Part shown: piece by piece, positions 49,999 to 59,843 of the stretch
Position numbering within the stretch: position 1 is the stretch's first letter
Layout of the letters: each line of letters opens with the position of its first letter
DNA from: Calditrichota bacterium
Lineage (GTDB): Bacteria; Zhuqueibacterota; Zhuqueibacteria; Thermofontimicrobiales; Thermofontimicrobiaceae
Assembly (NCBI GenBank): GCA_013152715.1
Contig: JAADFU010000147.1
Span: forward strand, 2,501-66,500
Length of the DNA stretch: 64,000 bases
Reading direction: 5' to 3'
Program-made: the position numbers and the translations under genes
Notes under the pieces: model-generated
Database searches by the model: none
What the model was told of the DNA's origin: nothing
Seen by the model: the letters and a program-made list of their open reading frames with translations, nothing else

Positions 49999-52230
49999 AT
50001 GAAAAAAAATAAGCTAACCTTGATTGTTATTCTAATGTTTGTTGCCGTCCCGGTGATAATTTTTTCCGCCGAAATAAATAATTTGAGCGTGACTTCTGCT
50101 GGTATGCTTGTTTCTGCCGATGCAAAATTTGATTTGCGGGCGCAATCGCCAAACCGACTTTTTGCTTGCAAATATCGCGTGTCCGAAGTTTCTGATGAAA
50201 TCCGTACGCTGCGGGATTTTCAGTTTTTTCGCGGTGAAGAGCAATTGTATTCGCTACGACAGGCTCCTGGCTCTGACGTGGAAATTTCTAATCAGGGCTA
50301 CGCCGTATTTTTTGATCACCGCTGTCATTTTCGCCAGGAATTGACTTTACATTTTTATTCGAAACAGGGGATGGAATTGTTTTCAAAAAAAATCGTTGGC
50401 GGTAGTCTGTTCGGTTTTTCGCCGCGCGGATATCAGTATGGTGTCGGAAATGGAAAAGAGTTCTGGTTGATCGATCTCACTGACGGTGAAATAAAAAAAT
50501 TTCCCGCCGCGGATCAATTTGCCATTTCGAAGGATGACAGAATCCTGGCGTTGGCTTATCGCGAGAGAATAACAATTTACGAGAATAACAAATTGCAGCG
50601 GCAAATTGAGCACGGTCTGGGCTATGTGCGCAAGATGGCGATGAGTTCGGCGGGGAAGTCAGTAGCGGCAGTCGGGAAGAAACAACTTCGTGTTTTTTCG
50701 TTGGATTCGGGCGAATTGATTTTCAGCAAATCAGCGGATATTGGGAAATCATTTTGCGATTTGAAAATTCTGGATGAAAAAATTATTGTGGGAGTCCAAA
50801 CGCGCGGAAGCGGGAGCTCTCGCGGCGAAATGCAAATTTACGATTTGCAGGGGCAACGGTTGGAAACTATTCCCGGTCAGAAACGCGAGTTTCCCATTTT
50901 TGAAAGCGGTAAAAAGGCAAACAAAACGCAGGAAGCGAGCGGCGATTCGATTCCCTGGATGTTCTTCCCGTTTGACAGTATGCGCACTGCCTGGAATTAT
51001 TACGAGCAACACATGGGTTGGGGAAATTTTTCCGACTCTTATTTGCATCAGGGACTGGACATCATCGTCCCCATCGCGGAGCCAGTCTATGCTGTGGAAG
51101 GCGGTATTGTAAAATGCGTGCTCACGCTGGGCGGATTTCACTACTGGCGCGTGGCAATCGCAAAAGAGCAGTCGGCAGGTTGGAGCAATGGCTGGCTTTA
51201 CGCGCATCTGATTTACGAAACGATCAATGTCGCTGTCGGAGATACAATTAAACAACACGACTACATCGGTGATATCGTGGACTGGACAGACACTTGGGGG
51301 CACATCCATTTTGTGCAAATCAGCGATTCGGGCGAAGTCTGGCGCTACGACGATAATGAGTGGGGCATAAATTTCAATCCGCTTCAGGTGCTGCGTCCGA
51401 TCCCGGATACGACCGCTCCTGAGATCGAGAATGTTTTTACCGAGTCAAAATTTGCGTTTCCTGCAAATAATGCTGATTATTATCTGAACCCGGATTCACT
51501 TTACGGCGATGTGGATATTGTGGCTAAAATTACCGACAAAATCGGCGATTCTCCCTGGGATCAGCCGGCGTACGAGACATTTTATTGGATCAAAAAATTG
51601 CCGGAGGGTCAAATAGTTGTGCCCAAAACACTGGGTCAGCGCTTGAACCACAAATTTGATTTTTATGCCTCAGGCAAATACACCCCTTACGCGCCGTTGA
51701 TTTACAAGCGCGACGAGCAACTTTTGCCGCCGTCTTGGATGAGCGAGCGCCGAAATTTTTATTGCGTTCTTACCAATAACAACGGCGACGAATTTTTGGA
51801 TCTTACCGAAGAAAATTTAGCATTGCACACCGCTGATTTCGTTGACGGGCAATATCGTATTTTTGTGGAAGCGCGGGACATCAATGGCAATTCCTCAATT
51901 GATAGCATGGAGGTCAAATTTAAAAATGGTGTTTCGGCAGTCGAGGAGAAGATGTTCGCACACCCCGCGCGATTCCGGCTGGAGCAAAACTATCCCAATC
52001 CGTTCAATCCGACGACTGCGATTTCTTTCTCTCTCCCGCAAGCGGAAAAGGTGGCTGTGTCAGTTTTCGATATCCAAGGCAGACATGTCAGGGAAATGAA
52101 GTTGGGCAAAATCAGTGCCGGAGAGCACCAAATAATTTTTGACGGCAGCGGTCTTCCGGCGGGAATCTATTTTTACCGACTGAAAGCCACCAATTCCTCG
52201 GAGACGCGGAAGATGGCAATCGTGCGGTGA
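49999..52230 (+). CDS. Secreted M23 metallopeptidase-like protein with type IX-style C-terminal domain
   Basis: A 743-aa exported protein. A signal peptide (LIVILMFVAVPVIIFSAE) is followed by a beta-rich region (about 40-290, propeller-like). A peptidase M23/LytM domain lies at about 315-480 with HQGLDIIVPIAEPVYAV (HxxxD) and DTWGHIHFVQIS (HxH), so the zinc ligands are present. Ig-like segments follow. The last 85 residues (RLEQNYPNPFNPTTAISFSL, VFDIQGRHVREM, LPAGIYFYRLKA) are a type A sorting domain of the type IX-like secretion system. It is a cell-wall-type endopeptidase or inactive relative delivered to the surface. This is the best lineage marker in the window. Confidence 0.87.
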   Translation: MKKNKLTLIVILMFVAVPVIIFSAEINNLSVTSAGMLVSADAKFDLRAQSPNRLFACKYRVSEVSDEIRTLRDFQFFRGEEQLYSLRQAPGSDVEISNQGYAVFFDHRCHFRQELTLHFYSKQGMELFSKKIVGGSLFGFSPRGYQYGVGNGKEFWLIDLTDGEIKKFPAADQFAISKDDRILALAYRERITIYENNKLQRQIEHGLGYVRKMAMSSAGKSVAAVGKKQLRVFSLDSGELIFSKSADIGKSFCDLKILDEKIIVGVQTRGSGSSRGEMQIYDLQGQRLETIPGQKREFPIFESGKKANKTQEASGDSIPWMFFPFDSMRTAWNYYEQHMGWGNFSDSYLHQGLDIIVPIAEPVYAVEGGIVKCVLTLGGFHYWRVAIAKEQSAGWSNGWLYAHLIYETINVAVGDTIKQHDYIGDIVDWTDTWGHIHFVQISDSGEVWRYDDNEWGINFNPLQVLRPIPDTTAPEIENVFTESKFAFPANNADYYLNPDSLYGDVDIVAKITDKIGDSPWDQPAYETFYWIKKLPEGQIVVPKTLGQRLNHKFDFYASGKYTPYAPLIYKRDEQLLPPSWMSERRNFYCVLTNNNGDEFLDLTEENLALHTADFVDGQYRIFVEARDINGNSSIDSMEVKFKNGVSAVEEKMFAHPARFRLEQNYPNPFNPTTAISFSLPQAEKVAVSVFDIQGRHVREMKLGKISAGEHQIIFDGSGLPAGIYFYRLKATNSSETRKMAIVR

Positions 52231-52234
52231 GCTG

Positions 52235-53014
52235 TCAGAAAAAAATTTCCCCTTCCAGATATTTCACAGCTCTGCCGGAGATTTTTACGCGCTCGCCATG
52301 GAATTCACAGAATAACTCTCCGCCGCGCTCGCTGATTTGATGCGCGCGGAGTTTTGTTTTCCCTAATTTTTTCGCCCAGTAAGGAATGAGCGTGCTGTGC
52401 GCCGATCCGGTCACCGGATCTTCGGGCACGCCAACTTTGGGCGCGAAAAATCGAGAGACAAAATCCACATTCTCGCCGGGAGCCGTGACGATCACGCCCA
52501 GGGCGTCCAAATTCATCAGTAGACCCATTTTGGGAGATAAGCGACGAATAGCCTTTTCGTTCTCGAAAAGTACTAAAAAGTCTCGCGATTTCAAAATTTC
52601 TACGGGCTTCCCTTCCAGCGCGCGCAGCAAATCATCGGGAGCCGAGCAAGGGACGGGCTCTCGACTGGGAAAATTCATTAGCAGAAGTGAATCTTTTTTT
52701 TTCACAGACAGGGTTCCGCTTTTCGTGCGGAAAGTGACTTTTTCTTTCTTCAATTTCAAAATGTCAAAAATGACAAAGGCCGTCGCCAGCGTCGCGTGGC
52801 CGCAGAGATCGACTTCAGCTTTTGGTGTGAACCAGCGAAGATGGTAATTCTCGCCGTCGGGCATGAAAAATGCGGTTTCGGACAAATTATTTTCCCGGGC
52901 AATGGCAAGCAGAGTCCTGTCGTCGAGCCATTCGGTCAGCGGGCAAACAGCAGCCGGATTTCCGGCAAAAACTTGATTTGCGAAAGCGTCAATTTGGTAG
53001 AGTTTCAGATTCAT
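52235..53014 (-). CDS. PhzF-family isomerase
   Basis: A 259-aa protein of the diaminopimelate-epimerase fold. It has QIDAFANQVFAGNPAAVCPL at the start and LSETAFFMPDGENYHLRWFT. In the middle of the N-half is EVDLCGHATLATAFVIF, and DPVTGSAHSTLIPYWA in the C-half. These blocks define PhzF; the usual catalytic Glu (SETAF) is present. Most bacterial PhzF proteins outside phenazine producers have unknown substrates and no phenazine genes are here. The ATG at 53014 is set by the family N-terminus MxLKLYQIDAF. Its start is 13 nt from the AlaX stop. Confidence 0.9.
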   Translation of the reverse strand: MNLKLYQIDAFANQVFAGNPAAVCPLTEWLDDRTLLAIARENNLSETAFFMPDGENYHLRWFTPKAEVDLCGHATLATAFVIFDILKLKKEKVTFRTKSGTLSVKKKDSLLLMNFPSREPVPCSAPDDLLRALEGKPVEILKSRDFLVLFENEKAIRRLSPKMGLLMNLDALGVIVTAPGENVDFVSRFFAPKVGVPEDPVTGSAHSTLIPYWAKKLGKTKLRAHQISERGGELFCEFHGERVKISGRAVKYLEGEIFF

Positions 53015-53027
53015 CTTTGCCTCGAAA

Positions 53028-53744
53028 TTAATCTTCCACTTCAATGTAAATTCGTTTGTTGATGCTGCCTTTGCTTTTGTAATCCACGATGCGCACCGTG
53101 CCAATTTCAGCGATGTCCGCCACGTGGGTGCCGCCGTCAGCCTGCAAATCCAGCCCAACGATTTCCACTGTACGCACTTCTTTGATGTGCTCGGGCAGCA
53201 AATTAATCTTAGTACGAATCAGGTCGGGAATTTTGAACGCTTCCTCTCGGGGCAGAATTTTCACACGTACTTCTCTGCTTTGCTGAATCTCAAAGTTAAC
53301 TTTGTCTTCGATCTCGCTGACTAATTCTTTTTGTAGCGACGCAAACTCAAAATCCATTCTGCCTTTGAGCGGTTCCATGTTGCCGCCGGTAACTTGCGCG
53401 TGATAATCGCGCCACACAACGCCGCACAAAACGTGTAACGCCGAATGGGTGCGCATCAGTTTGTAGCGTCTGTCCCAGTCTAATTTTCCTGCGACTACCG
53501 TTCCTGCAGCGGGCAACTCGCCATCCAAGAAATGGTAAATTTTTCCGCCGATGGATTTGACTTTCGTGACGGGAACGGATTTACCGGCAAATTCAAGCCG
53601 GCCGGTATCGTTTGGCTGACCGCCACCGCCGGGGTAAAAGGCCGTTTTGTTCAAAATAACAGCGTTTTGCTCGGTGTCTGTTTCGGTAATTTTTGCGTCG
53701 AATTCTTTGACGTAGCTATTTGTTTGGTAAACTAACTCAGTCAT
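53028..53744 (-). CDS. AlaX-type alanyl-tRNA editing protein
   Basis: A 238-aa trans-editing hydrolase homologous to the editing domain of alanyl-tRNA synthetase. It begins with the AlaRS-like TAFYPGGGGQPNDTG, has RTHSALHVLCGVVW (first zinc motif HxxxH) and GLDLQADGGTHVADIAEIG. In the second zinc motif (usually CxxxH) the Cys is replaced by Asp, as also occurs in some AlaX proteins. The role is hydrolysis of mischarged Ser-tRNA(Ala) or Gly-tRNA(Ala). It forms a short minus-strand unit with PhzF, so a shared amino-acid-related function is possible. Confidence 0.9.
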   Translation of the reverse strand: MTELVYQTNSYVKEFDAKITETDTEQNAVILNKTAFYPGGGGQPNDTGRLEFAGKSVPVTKVKSIGGKIYHFLDGELPAAGTVVAGKLDWDRRYKLMRTHSALHVLCGVVWRDYHAQVTGGNMEPLKGRMDFEFASLQKELVSEIEDKVNFEIQQSREVRVKILPREEAFKIPDLIRTKINLLPEHIKEVRTVEIVGLDLQADGGTHVADIAEIGTVRIVDYKSKGSINKRIYIEVED

Positions 53745-53818
53745 TTTTATTCTCCAAAACTATTTTCCTAAAGTGTGCGGCACCTAAAAGGTGTCGTAAC
53801 TTTACGACTTTTCCCAAT

Positions 53819-54958
53819 TTAATCTTCCAACTTCCCAAATTCAAAATGCAGCAATGCATGTTTGTATTCCAGATAATATTGAAAATTATCCCAGGACACA
53901 TCCGGCGGCACGAGATGGTCCACGCTGGGAATGTAGCCGCCTTCTTCGATGAGCGGAATCAGTTCCCGAAGATGGGCGCGAATCGCGGCGGGTCCTTGAG
54001 TCAGAACGCGCTTGTCCACGCCGCCCCAGAGGCGCAGCGATTTGCCGAATTGTTTCCGAATCTCCACCGGATTAAAATCTGCCGCCCGCTCCACAGGCCA
54101 CAGCACGTCAACTCCGGCGTCCAGCAGCAGAGGAATGAGTTGCGTGGGATTGCCGTCCGTATCCACGGCAAAATAACGCACGCCGTGTGATTTGAAAAAC
54201 TCCACCATGCGTTTGAGATGCGGGAAAATGAATTCTTTGAAAGTATTCGGGCTCAAAAGCGGGCCGTTTTTCATGGACATGTCTTCGTTGAGCGTGAAAT
54301 ATTCCACGTTGATTTTTTCCAGTACGGGTCTGCTGGTCTCGATGATAAAATCCGCGAAAAATTCCATCATCTCGTGTAGGAGCTCAGGGTAATCGTACCA
54401 TGCGAGCGAAAGATTTTCTGTGCCCATGAATTCTCGTGCCCGCCAATAAAAACCATTGGCGGCACAATTCTCGCCAAGAATGAGGGGATAATCTCGTTTT
54501 TGCCAGCGTGCAATTTTCTCGTCAAGATCGTCCGGGTATCGCTCGGGAATCGCCGCCACCAGTCGTCGTTTGATGTCAGCAAAATCCTCTGGCTTTTCTA
54601 TCGGAAATTTCAAAAATTGATCCATGCTCATACGAAAACCGTCAACTTCGCCCTCTTTGAGACGTTTGGTGACAATACCATATTTGTCCTGAACAATGTC
54701 GTAGTCCGCTGTGCTTTCCAGAATTTTTTTTTCAAATGGCGGAATGAAGCCGTAATCCACGGGAATGTAATCTCTTTTATCCAGCCCGATGGCTTCTTCC
54801 TCGTAGAGCCAGTCCGTCCATTTAAATTTTTTCAACGGTTCGGGATTTTCTTTTAACCAACGTTGTTTGGTTTGCGCCCAGACGCCAACTTCGTGGTTGG
54901 GTCTTCTTTCAGCGGGTTCGTAATCCATGCACTTCAAAAAGATTTCGAGATCAGTCAT
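53819..54958 (-). CDS. Uroporphyrinogen-decarboxylase-like (URO-D family) protein
   Basis: A 379-aa TIM-barrel protein. Recognisable blocks are LLSPNTFKEFIFPHLKRMVE, GVRYFAVDTDGNPTQLIPLL, DVLWPVERAADFNPVEIRKQ and LRLWGGVDKRVLTQGP, the last part being typical of URO-D and MtaA/CmuA-type methyltransferases. HemE hallmarks such as the N-terminal RQAGR are missing, so it is not a haem enzyme. Related proteins transfer methyl groups between corrinoids and thiols or act on unknown compounds. No corrinoid protein is nearby. Substrate unknown. Confidence 0.85.
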   Translation of the reverse strand: MTDLEIFLKCMDYEPAERRPNHEVGVWAQTKQRWLKENPEPLKKFKWTDWLYEEEAIGLDKRDYIPVDYGFIPPFEKKILESTADYDIVQDKYGIVTKRLKEGEVDGFRMSMDQFLKFPIEKPEDFADIKRRLVAAIPERYPDDLDEKIARWQKRDYPLILGENCAANGFYWRAREFMGTENLSLAWYDYPELLHEMMEFFADFIIETSRPVLEKINVEYFTLNEDMSMKNGPLLSPNTFKEFIFPHLKRMVEFFKSHGVRYFAVDTDGNPTQLIPLLLDAGVDVLWPVERAADFNPVEIRKQFGKSLRLWGGVDKRVLTQGPAAIRAHLRELIPLIEEGGYIPSVDHLVPPDVSWDNFQYYLEYKHALLHFEFGKLED

Positions 54959-55025
54959 AATTCTGAATTCCTTATTCTAAATAATCTTTTTTGTCCAATT
55001 CCATGTCCTGTTGTCCAATGTGAGT

Positions 55026-55388
55026 CTACCGTTGATCTCGTCTGTCAAGCATAAATTCCACAATTGGTGGCGCCAAAAAAAACAGTAGCCATGTTAAATA
55101 GGCAAGTCCTCCCATGAAACCGCGCACCCACTCTGTGTTTTTTTCAAATAAATTCATGAGAAATTTGTCTGTATTTAAGAAATAGTAAATTGATGCAATG
55201 TGCGTGCGAATCGTGATGTGGAATTTTATGTTCGCCCATAAGTGAACTAGTATTATCGCCCAGCGGACGAGCCTGGCAAAATTTTCACGATAGTAATTGA
55301 GACCAGCCCATGAGAGAAAGAAAAAAATATCCGAAATGAAGATATTTTTCGTAATCAGATGGTAAAGTTTTTCAAGCATCTCTTTCAT
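55026..55388 (-). CDS. Hypothetical membrane protein
   Basis: About 120 aa with three hydrophobic stretches (FISDIFFFLSWAGLNYY, RWAIILVHLWANIKF, GFMGGLAYLTWLLFFLAPP) and a basic C-terminus (DRRDQR). The ATG at 55388 has no convincing Shine-Dalgarno; a TTG at 55421 would add eleven residues. It fills the gap between the TPR gene and the URO-D-like gene on the same strand. No family was recognised, and codon use is only moderately gene-like, so confidence is modest. Confidence 0.5.
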   Translation of the reverse strand: MKEMLEKLYHLITKNIFISDIFFFLSWAGLNYYRENFARLVRWAIILVHLWANIKFHITIRTHIASIYYFLNTDKFLMNLFEKNTEWVRGFMGGLAYLTWLLFFLAPPIVEFMLDRRDQR

Positions 55389-55446
55389 GGCAGTTTGAAG
55401 TTTGATATGAGTAAGTAGCAAAATGATTTGAAGACTTTAAAAATAC

Positions 55447-55482
55447 AAAAAAAGCCCTTACACTGAATTCAGGCAAGGGCTT
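55447..55482 (-). terminator. Intrinsic terminator of the TPR gene (minus strand)
   Basis: Read on the minus strand, AAGCCCTTGC pairs with GTAAGGGCTT and is followed by a 7-T run. It lies 21 nt after the stop at 55503. Confidence 0.85.
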
Positions 55483-55502
55483 CTGAATTAATAAATAAAG
55501 CG

Positions 55503-56537
55503 TTATTTACCCTGTTTGCGCTTGATCATGTCAATCTGATATTGCGCCGATTTTCTCCAGTTGCGGCTTTTAGCGGCGATTCGATAAAATTTAACCGCTT
55601 CGCCGAAATTGCCAATTTTTTCAAGAGCCCAACCGGCTTCAAAGGCAGCAGGCGCATAGTTTCTCTTGTACTTTAGACAGCTTTTGGCGGCTTGCAGCGC
55701 TTCTTTGTGGCGTCCCAATTTGTTAAACAAAGAAGCCATGCGATAATAGGCTTCGTAGTAATTGGATTTGATCTCGGCTGCTTTTTTAAACGAGGCTATT
55801 GCTTCATCGGTTTTGCCGATTTTGTCAAGAGCGACGCCCATGGCATTGTAAGCGCGATAATTTTTCGGGCTGATTTCTGTGACCCGGGCAAAGGCGTCCG
55901 CTGCTTTCTGGTATTCTTTGCGTTTGTTATAAATAAATCCCAGTTCGTAATAATTTTTTGACGAAGAAGAATCCGCGTCAATCGCTTGAAGGCACGCGGT
56001 CAATGCCTCGTCGAACCGATCCATATTGCGATATAATTTTGCCAGTGCTAACCAGGCGTGGGAATAAAGCGGGTTGGTTTCGACGGCCTTATTATAGGCG
56101 GCCAAAGCCTCATTGTAGCGCCGCAATTTTACCAATGCCACTCCTTTTCCGTAATATGCTTGCACATATTCCGGATCATATTTGATGGCTTTATCATAGG
56201 CGACAAGGGCTTTTCCGGCATCGCCTTGTTTCAGAAAAGCGTTCCCGTTGTTGTAGGCCTGTTTAGCAATATTTTTTTGCTTTTTGACATCCGCCTGGGA
56301 CATAAGTTTTTCGCGCAATGATTTTATCTCTGCATTCAGCTTATCAAATTCCACTTTCAAATCATCGTATTGGGCTTTGCTGATGCCCTCCTGATTCATT
56401 TGATCGCGAATTTGTTTCGCTTTTGCGACTTTTTGGTCGTACTGTCGCTGGAGTTGTGGGTCCTGAGCTTGCAGAGATAAAACAATCATCAGAGAGAAGA
56501 GAAAACTGACCAGCGCACAGAAAAATTTTTTCTGCAT
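55503..56537 (-). CDS. Periplasmic tetratricopeptide-repeat protein
   Basis: A 344-aa protein. Signal peptide FFCALVSFLFSLMIVLSLQAQ, then a coiled coil (about 30-90, QLQRQYDQKVAKAKQIRDQM onward), then about seven TPR units (KAYNNGNAFLKQGDAGKALV-like, with the repeated AxxxxGxAxxxxGxxxEAL pattern) to the C-terminus. The ATG at 56537 is preceded by GGAG; the extra in-frame codons beyond it run into the tRNA gene and are not coding. It likely scaffolds periplasmic protein complexes. No partner is adjacent. Confidence 0.85.
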   Translation of the reverse strand: MQKKFFCALVSFLFSLMIVLSLQAQDPQLQRQYDQKVAKAKQIRDQMNQEGISKAQYDDLKVEFDKLNAEIKSLREKLMSQADVKKQKNIAKQAYNNGNAFLKQGDAGKALVAYDKAIKYDPEYVQAYYGKGVALVKLRRYNEALAAYNKAVETNPLYSHAWLALAKLYRNMDRFDEALTACLQAIDADSSSSKNYYELGFIYNKRKEYQKAADAFARVTEISPKNYRAYNAMGVALDKIGKTDEAIASFKKAAEIKSNYYEAYYRMASLFNKLGRHKEALQAAKSCLKYKRNYAPAAFEAGWALEKIGNFGEAVKFYRIAAKSRNWRKSAQYQIDMIKRKQGK

Positions 56538-56585
56538 GGAAAAAATCTCCTTGTTTATTCGTACTACGTGGTTTACTAATAATTG

Positions 56586-56668
56586 TGCCGAAGGCGGGAT
56601 TCGAACCCGCACACCCGGTGGGCACTACCCCCTCAAGATAGCGTGTCTGCCAATTCCACCACTTCGGC
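56586..56668 (-). tRNA. tRNA-Leu (anticodon GAG)
   Basis: On the minus strand the acceptor GCCGAAG pairs with CTTCGGC, with discriminator A. The anticodon stem CTATC/GGTAG surrounds loop TTGAGGG, giving GAG (Leu, codons CUC/CUU). A class II variable arm (TGCCCACCGGGTG) and the T-loop GGTTCGAATCC are present. Length is 83 nt and CCA is not encoded. It directly follows secG, the same order as secG-leuU in E. coli. Confidence 0.96.
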
Positions 56669-56686
56669 AGCCAGGTTCAAAATAGC

Positions 56687-57070
56687 TTATTTTCCTGTAT
56701 CCTGTTTCACCGGCGGCTGCATTGGCAAAGTTGCGTTTGCCGGATTTTGATTAGTCACTGTCGGTAAAATCGCTGCCGGAGACGAAGCGCGTTGACGCTC
56801 CATTTCCTCGGCGACAACGTTCTGATCCACGGGTTTGCCTTTATCCATGTAGCTCACTAACAAGGCTAATCCTAAAAAGACGGCTGCGAGTACAGTTGTC
56901 GCTTTTTGTAAGAAAGATGCGGCGCCGCGGCCTCCGAAAACCGTTCCCATGCCACCGCCCCCGCCGCCGAACACACCGGCCATTCCGCCGCCTTTACTGG
57001 ATTGCAACAAAATGACGATCATGAGCAGCACTGATACAATAAAATGAATAACAATTAAAAAAGTTTCCAT
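56687..57070 (-). CDS. secG: Protein translocase subunit SecG
   Basis: A 127-aa inner-membrane protein with two helices. The signature is LLQSSKGGGMAGVFGGGGGG followed by MGTVFGGRGAASFLQKATTV, the most conserved part of SecG. A Pro/Gln-rich C-terminal tail of about 45 residues is longer than in E. coli. It works with SecYE in preprotein export. It is 14 nt downstream of tpiA and followed by tRNA-Leu. Confidence 0.95.
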   Translation of the reverse strand: METFLIVIHFIVSVLLMIVILLQSSKGGGMAGVFGGGGGGMGTVFGGRGAASFLQKATTVLAAVFLGLALLVSYMDKGKPVDQNVVAEEMERQRASSPAAILPTVTNQNPANATLPMQPPVKQDTGK

Positions 57071-57084
57071 CTTTACCTCGAAAA

Positions 57085-57855
57085 TTAATTTCCCATATTC
57101 TCCGCGATCTCGATCATCTGAACAAAAGAATCAACTTTGAGACTGGCGCCACCAATTAAACCGCCGTCGATATTGTTTTGTTTCAAAAGAGATTCGATAT
57201 TGTTCGGTTTCGCGCTACCGCCGTACAAAATAGCTACGTTTTCCGCCGTATTTTCATCAAAAATCGATTTGATCAATTGCCGAATAAATGCATGCACTTC
57301 TTCTGCCTGCTCCGGAGTCGCTGTCATTCCGGTGCCGATTGCCCAGACTGGCTCATAAGCGATAAGTATTCGCTCCATCTGCGACGCGTTCAGCCCGGCT
57401 AACCCGTTTTTGATTTGAGTCGAAACGACATCCTGCATTTTGCCGGATTTCCGTTGTTCCAGGGTCTCGCCGACGCAGACGATGGGAGTCAGACAGCAGG
57501 TCTGCAAGACGCGTTTGATTTTTTTGTTCACGGTATCATCGGTTTCGCCGAAATATTGGCGCCGTTCAGAATGACCGATGATCACATACTGGCAGCCAGC
57601 GCTTTCGATCATTTCTGCGGAAACTTCGCCGGTATAGGCTCCGGAAATTTCCCAATGAACATTCTGCGCGCCCACATTTGCTTTGCTCTCCTGCAGAATA
57701 TCAGCGACCGGAGACAATGAAATAAAACTGGGGCAAACTATTATTTCGGTTTTATCGAATGACAGAATCTTATCTTTCAACTCACGTGCAAAGGCAACCG
57801 CTTCTGTTTTTGTCTTGTTCATCTTCCAGTTGCCGGCAATATATATTTTTCGCAT
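57085..57855 (-). CDS. tpiA: Triosephosphate isomerase
   Basis: A 256-aa TIM-barrel enzyme converting DHAP and GAP. Motifs: AGNWKMNKTKTEA (Lys at the active site), IIGHSERRQYFGE (catalytic His), ILIAYEPVWAIGTGMTATPE (catalytic Glu), ILYGGSAKPNN and GLIGGASLKVDSF. ATG 57855 matches the conserved N-terminus; the TTG 12 nt upstream is rejected. Third gene of the fba-gap-tpiA-secG transcript. Confidence 0.97.
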   Translation of the reverse strand: MRKIYIAGNWKMNKTKTEAVAFARELKDKILSFDKTEIIVCPSFISLSPVADILQESKANVGAQNVHWEISGAYTGEVSAEMIESAGCQYVIIGHSERRQYFGETDDTVNKKIKRVLQTCCLTPIVCVGETLEQRKSGKMQDVVSTQIKNGLAGLNASQMERILIAYEPVWAIGTGMTATPEQAEEVHAFIRQLIKSIFDENTAENVAILYGGSAKPNNIESLLKQNNIDGGLIGGASLKVDSFVQMIEIAENMGN

Positions 57856-57896
57856 TCCAGCGCTCAATCTATTTTTATTAAATGATTTTCAGTGAT

Positions 57897-58895
<999 letters not shown>

Positions 58896-58922
58896 TCATC
58901 TCCTTCTAAACTCTCATTAAAG

Positions 58923-59843
58923 TCACGCTTTATTTGCACTTCCTAGTATTTTAATTTTGTTTTTCACGATTTCTTTGATATAAGAACGTCCGGCGCCAAC
59001 GATTTTGCGCGGATCAAAAATTTCTGGTTTTTCCGTCAAAATCTCGCGTACGCCCGCCGTGAACGCCAGTCGCAAATCTGTGTCGATATTCACTTTGGTA
59101 ATTCCCAGCGAGATCGCTTTTTTGATATCTTCCGCAGGAACGCCTTTGGCGGCGCCTAAATTCGCACCGTATTTATTCGCTTTTTCCAGCACTTCCGGGA
59201 TGACGCTGGAAGCGCCGTGCAAAACGAGCGGCACATTCACTCGATCGCGAATTTCTTTCAACCGATCAAATGCTAGTTTTGCTTCTCCCTTAAACTTGTA
59301 AGCGCCATGCGAAGTTCCGATGGCAATAGCTAATGTGTCGCATTCGGTCTCTTTAATAAATCGTACTGCTTCATCAGGGTTCGTCAACCGCGCGTCTTTT
59401 TCATCGACAGAAATGTTATCTTCAATCCCGCCCAGTCGTCCCAATTCCGCCTCGACAGAAATTCCGACGGCATGGCAAATTTTGACAATTTCTCGGGTAA
59501 GGGCAACATTTTCGTCAAATGGCGCGTGAGAACCGTCGATCATAATTGACGTCCAGCCGTTTCGAACACAGCCAACAATTAAGTCATAATCCGTGCCGTG
59601 ATCCAAGTGCAGACTCACGGGAATTTTTGCTTTTTGAGCCATGATACGCACAATAGAAGAAAGCACGTCGATGCCGCTGTATTTTATCGCGCTGGTGGAA
59701 GTGGCGACAATCACCGGCGCATTCATTTCTTCGTGAGCTTCGATAATCGCTTGCGTAATTTCAATGTTGCTGGTATTAAAAGCGCCTATCGCGTATTTTC
59801 CTTTTTGTGCCGCTGCCTGAATTTCTTTGTTCGTTACTAACAT
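58923..59843 (-). CDS. fba: Class II fructose-bisphosphate aldolase
   Basis: A 306-aa zinc-dependent aldolase. It has VSLHLDHGTDYDLIVGCVRN (zinc-binding His and Asp), ISVEAELGRLGGIEDN, LAIAIGTSHGAYKF and LVLHGASSVIPEVL, KVNIDTDLRLAFTAGVRE. This is the FbaA/GatY-like set. The gene is first in the operon fba-gap-tpiA-secG and is preceded by a consensus sigma-70 promoter 100-130 nt upstream, consistent with high expression. Confidence 0.96.
   Translation of the reverse strand: MLVTNKEIQAAAQKGKYAIGAFNTSNIEITQAIIEAHEEMNAPVIVATSTSAIKYSGIDVLSSIVRIMAQKAKIPVSLHLDHGTDYDLIVGCVRNGWTSIMIDGSHAPFDENVALTREIVKICHAVGISVEAELGRLGGIEDNISVDEKDARLTNPDEAVRFIKETECDTLAIAIGTSHGAYKFKGEAKLAFDRLKEIRDRVNVPLVLHGASSVIPEVLEKANKYGANLGAAKGVPAEDIKKAISLGITKVNIDTDLRLAFTAGVREILTEKPEIFDPRKIVGAGRSYIKEIVKNKIKILGSANKA

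Noticed and set aside
53819-54958. HemE, uroporphyrinogen decarboxylase of haem synthesis
   Set aside because: The N-terminal RQAGR-type substrate motif is absent, and the protein resembles the MtaA/unknown branch.
56538-56612. N-terminal extension of the periplasmic TPR protein
   Set aside because: The extra codons lie in the tRNA-Leu gene; the signal peptide begins at the ATG at 56537 with its own SD.
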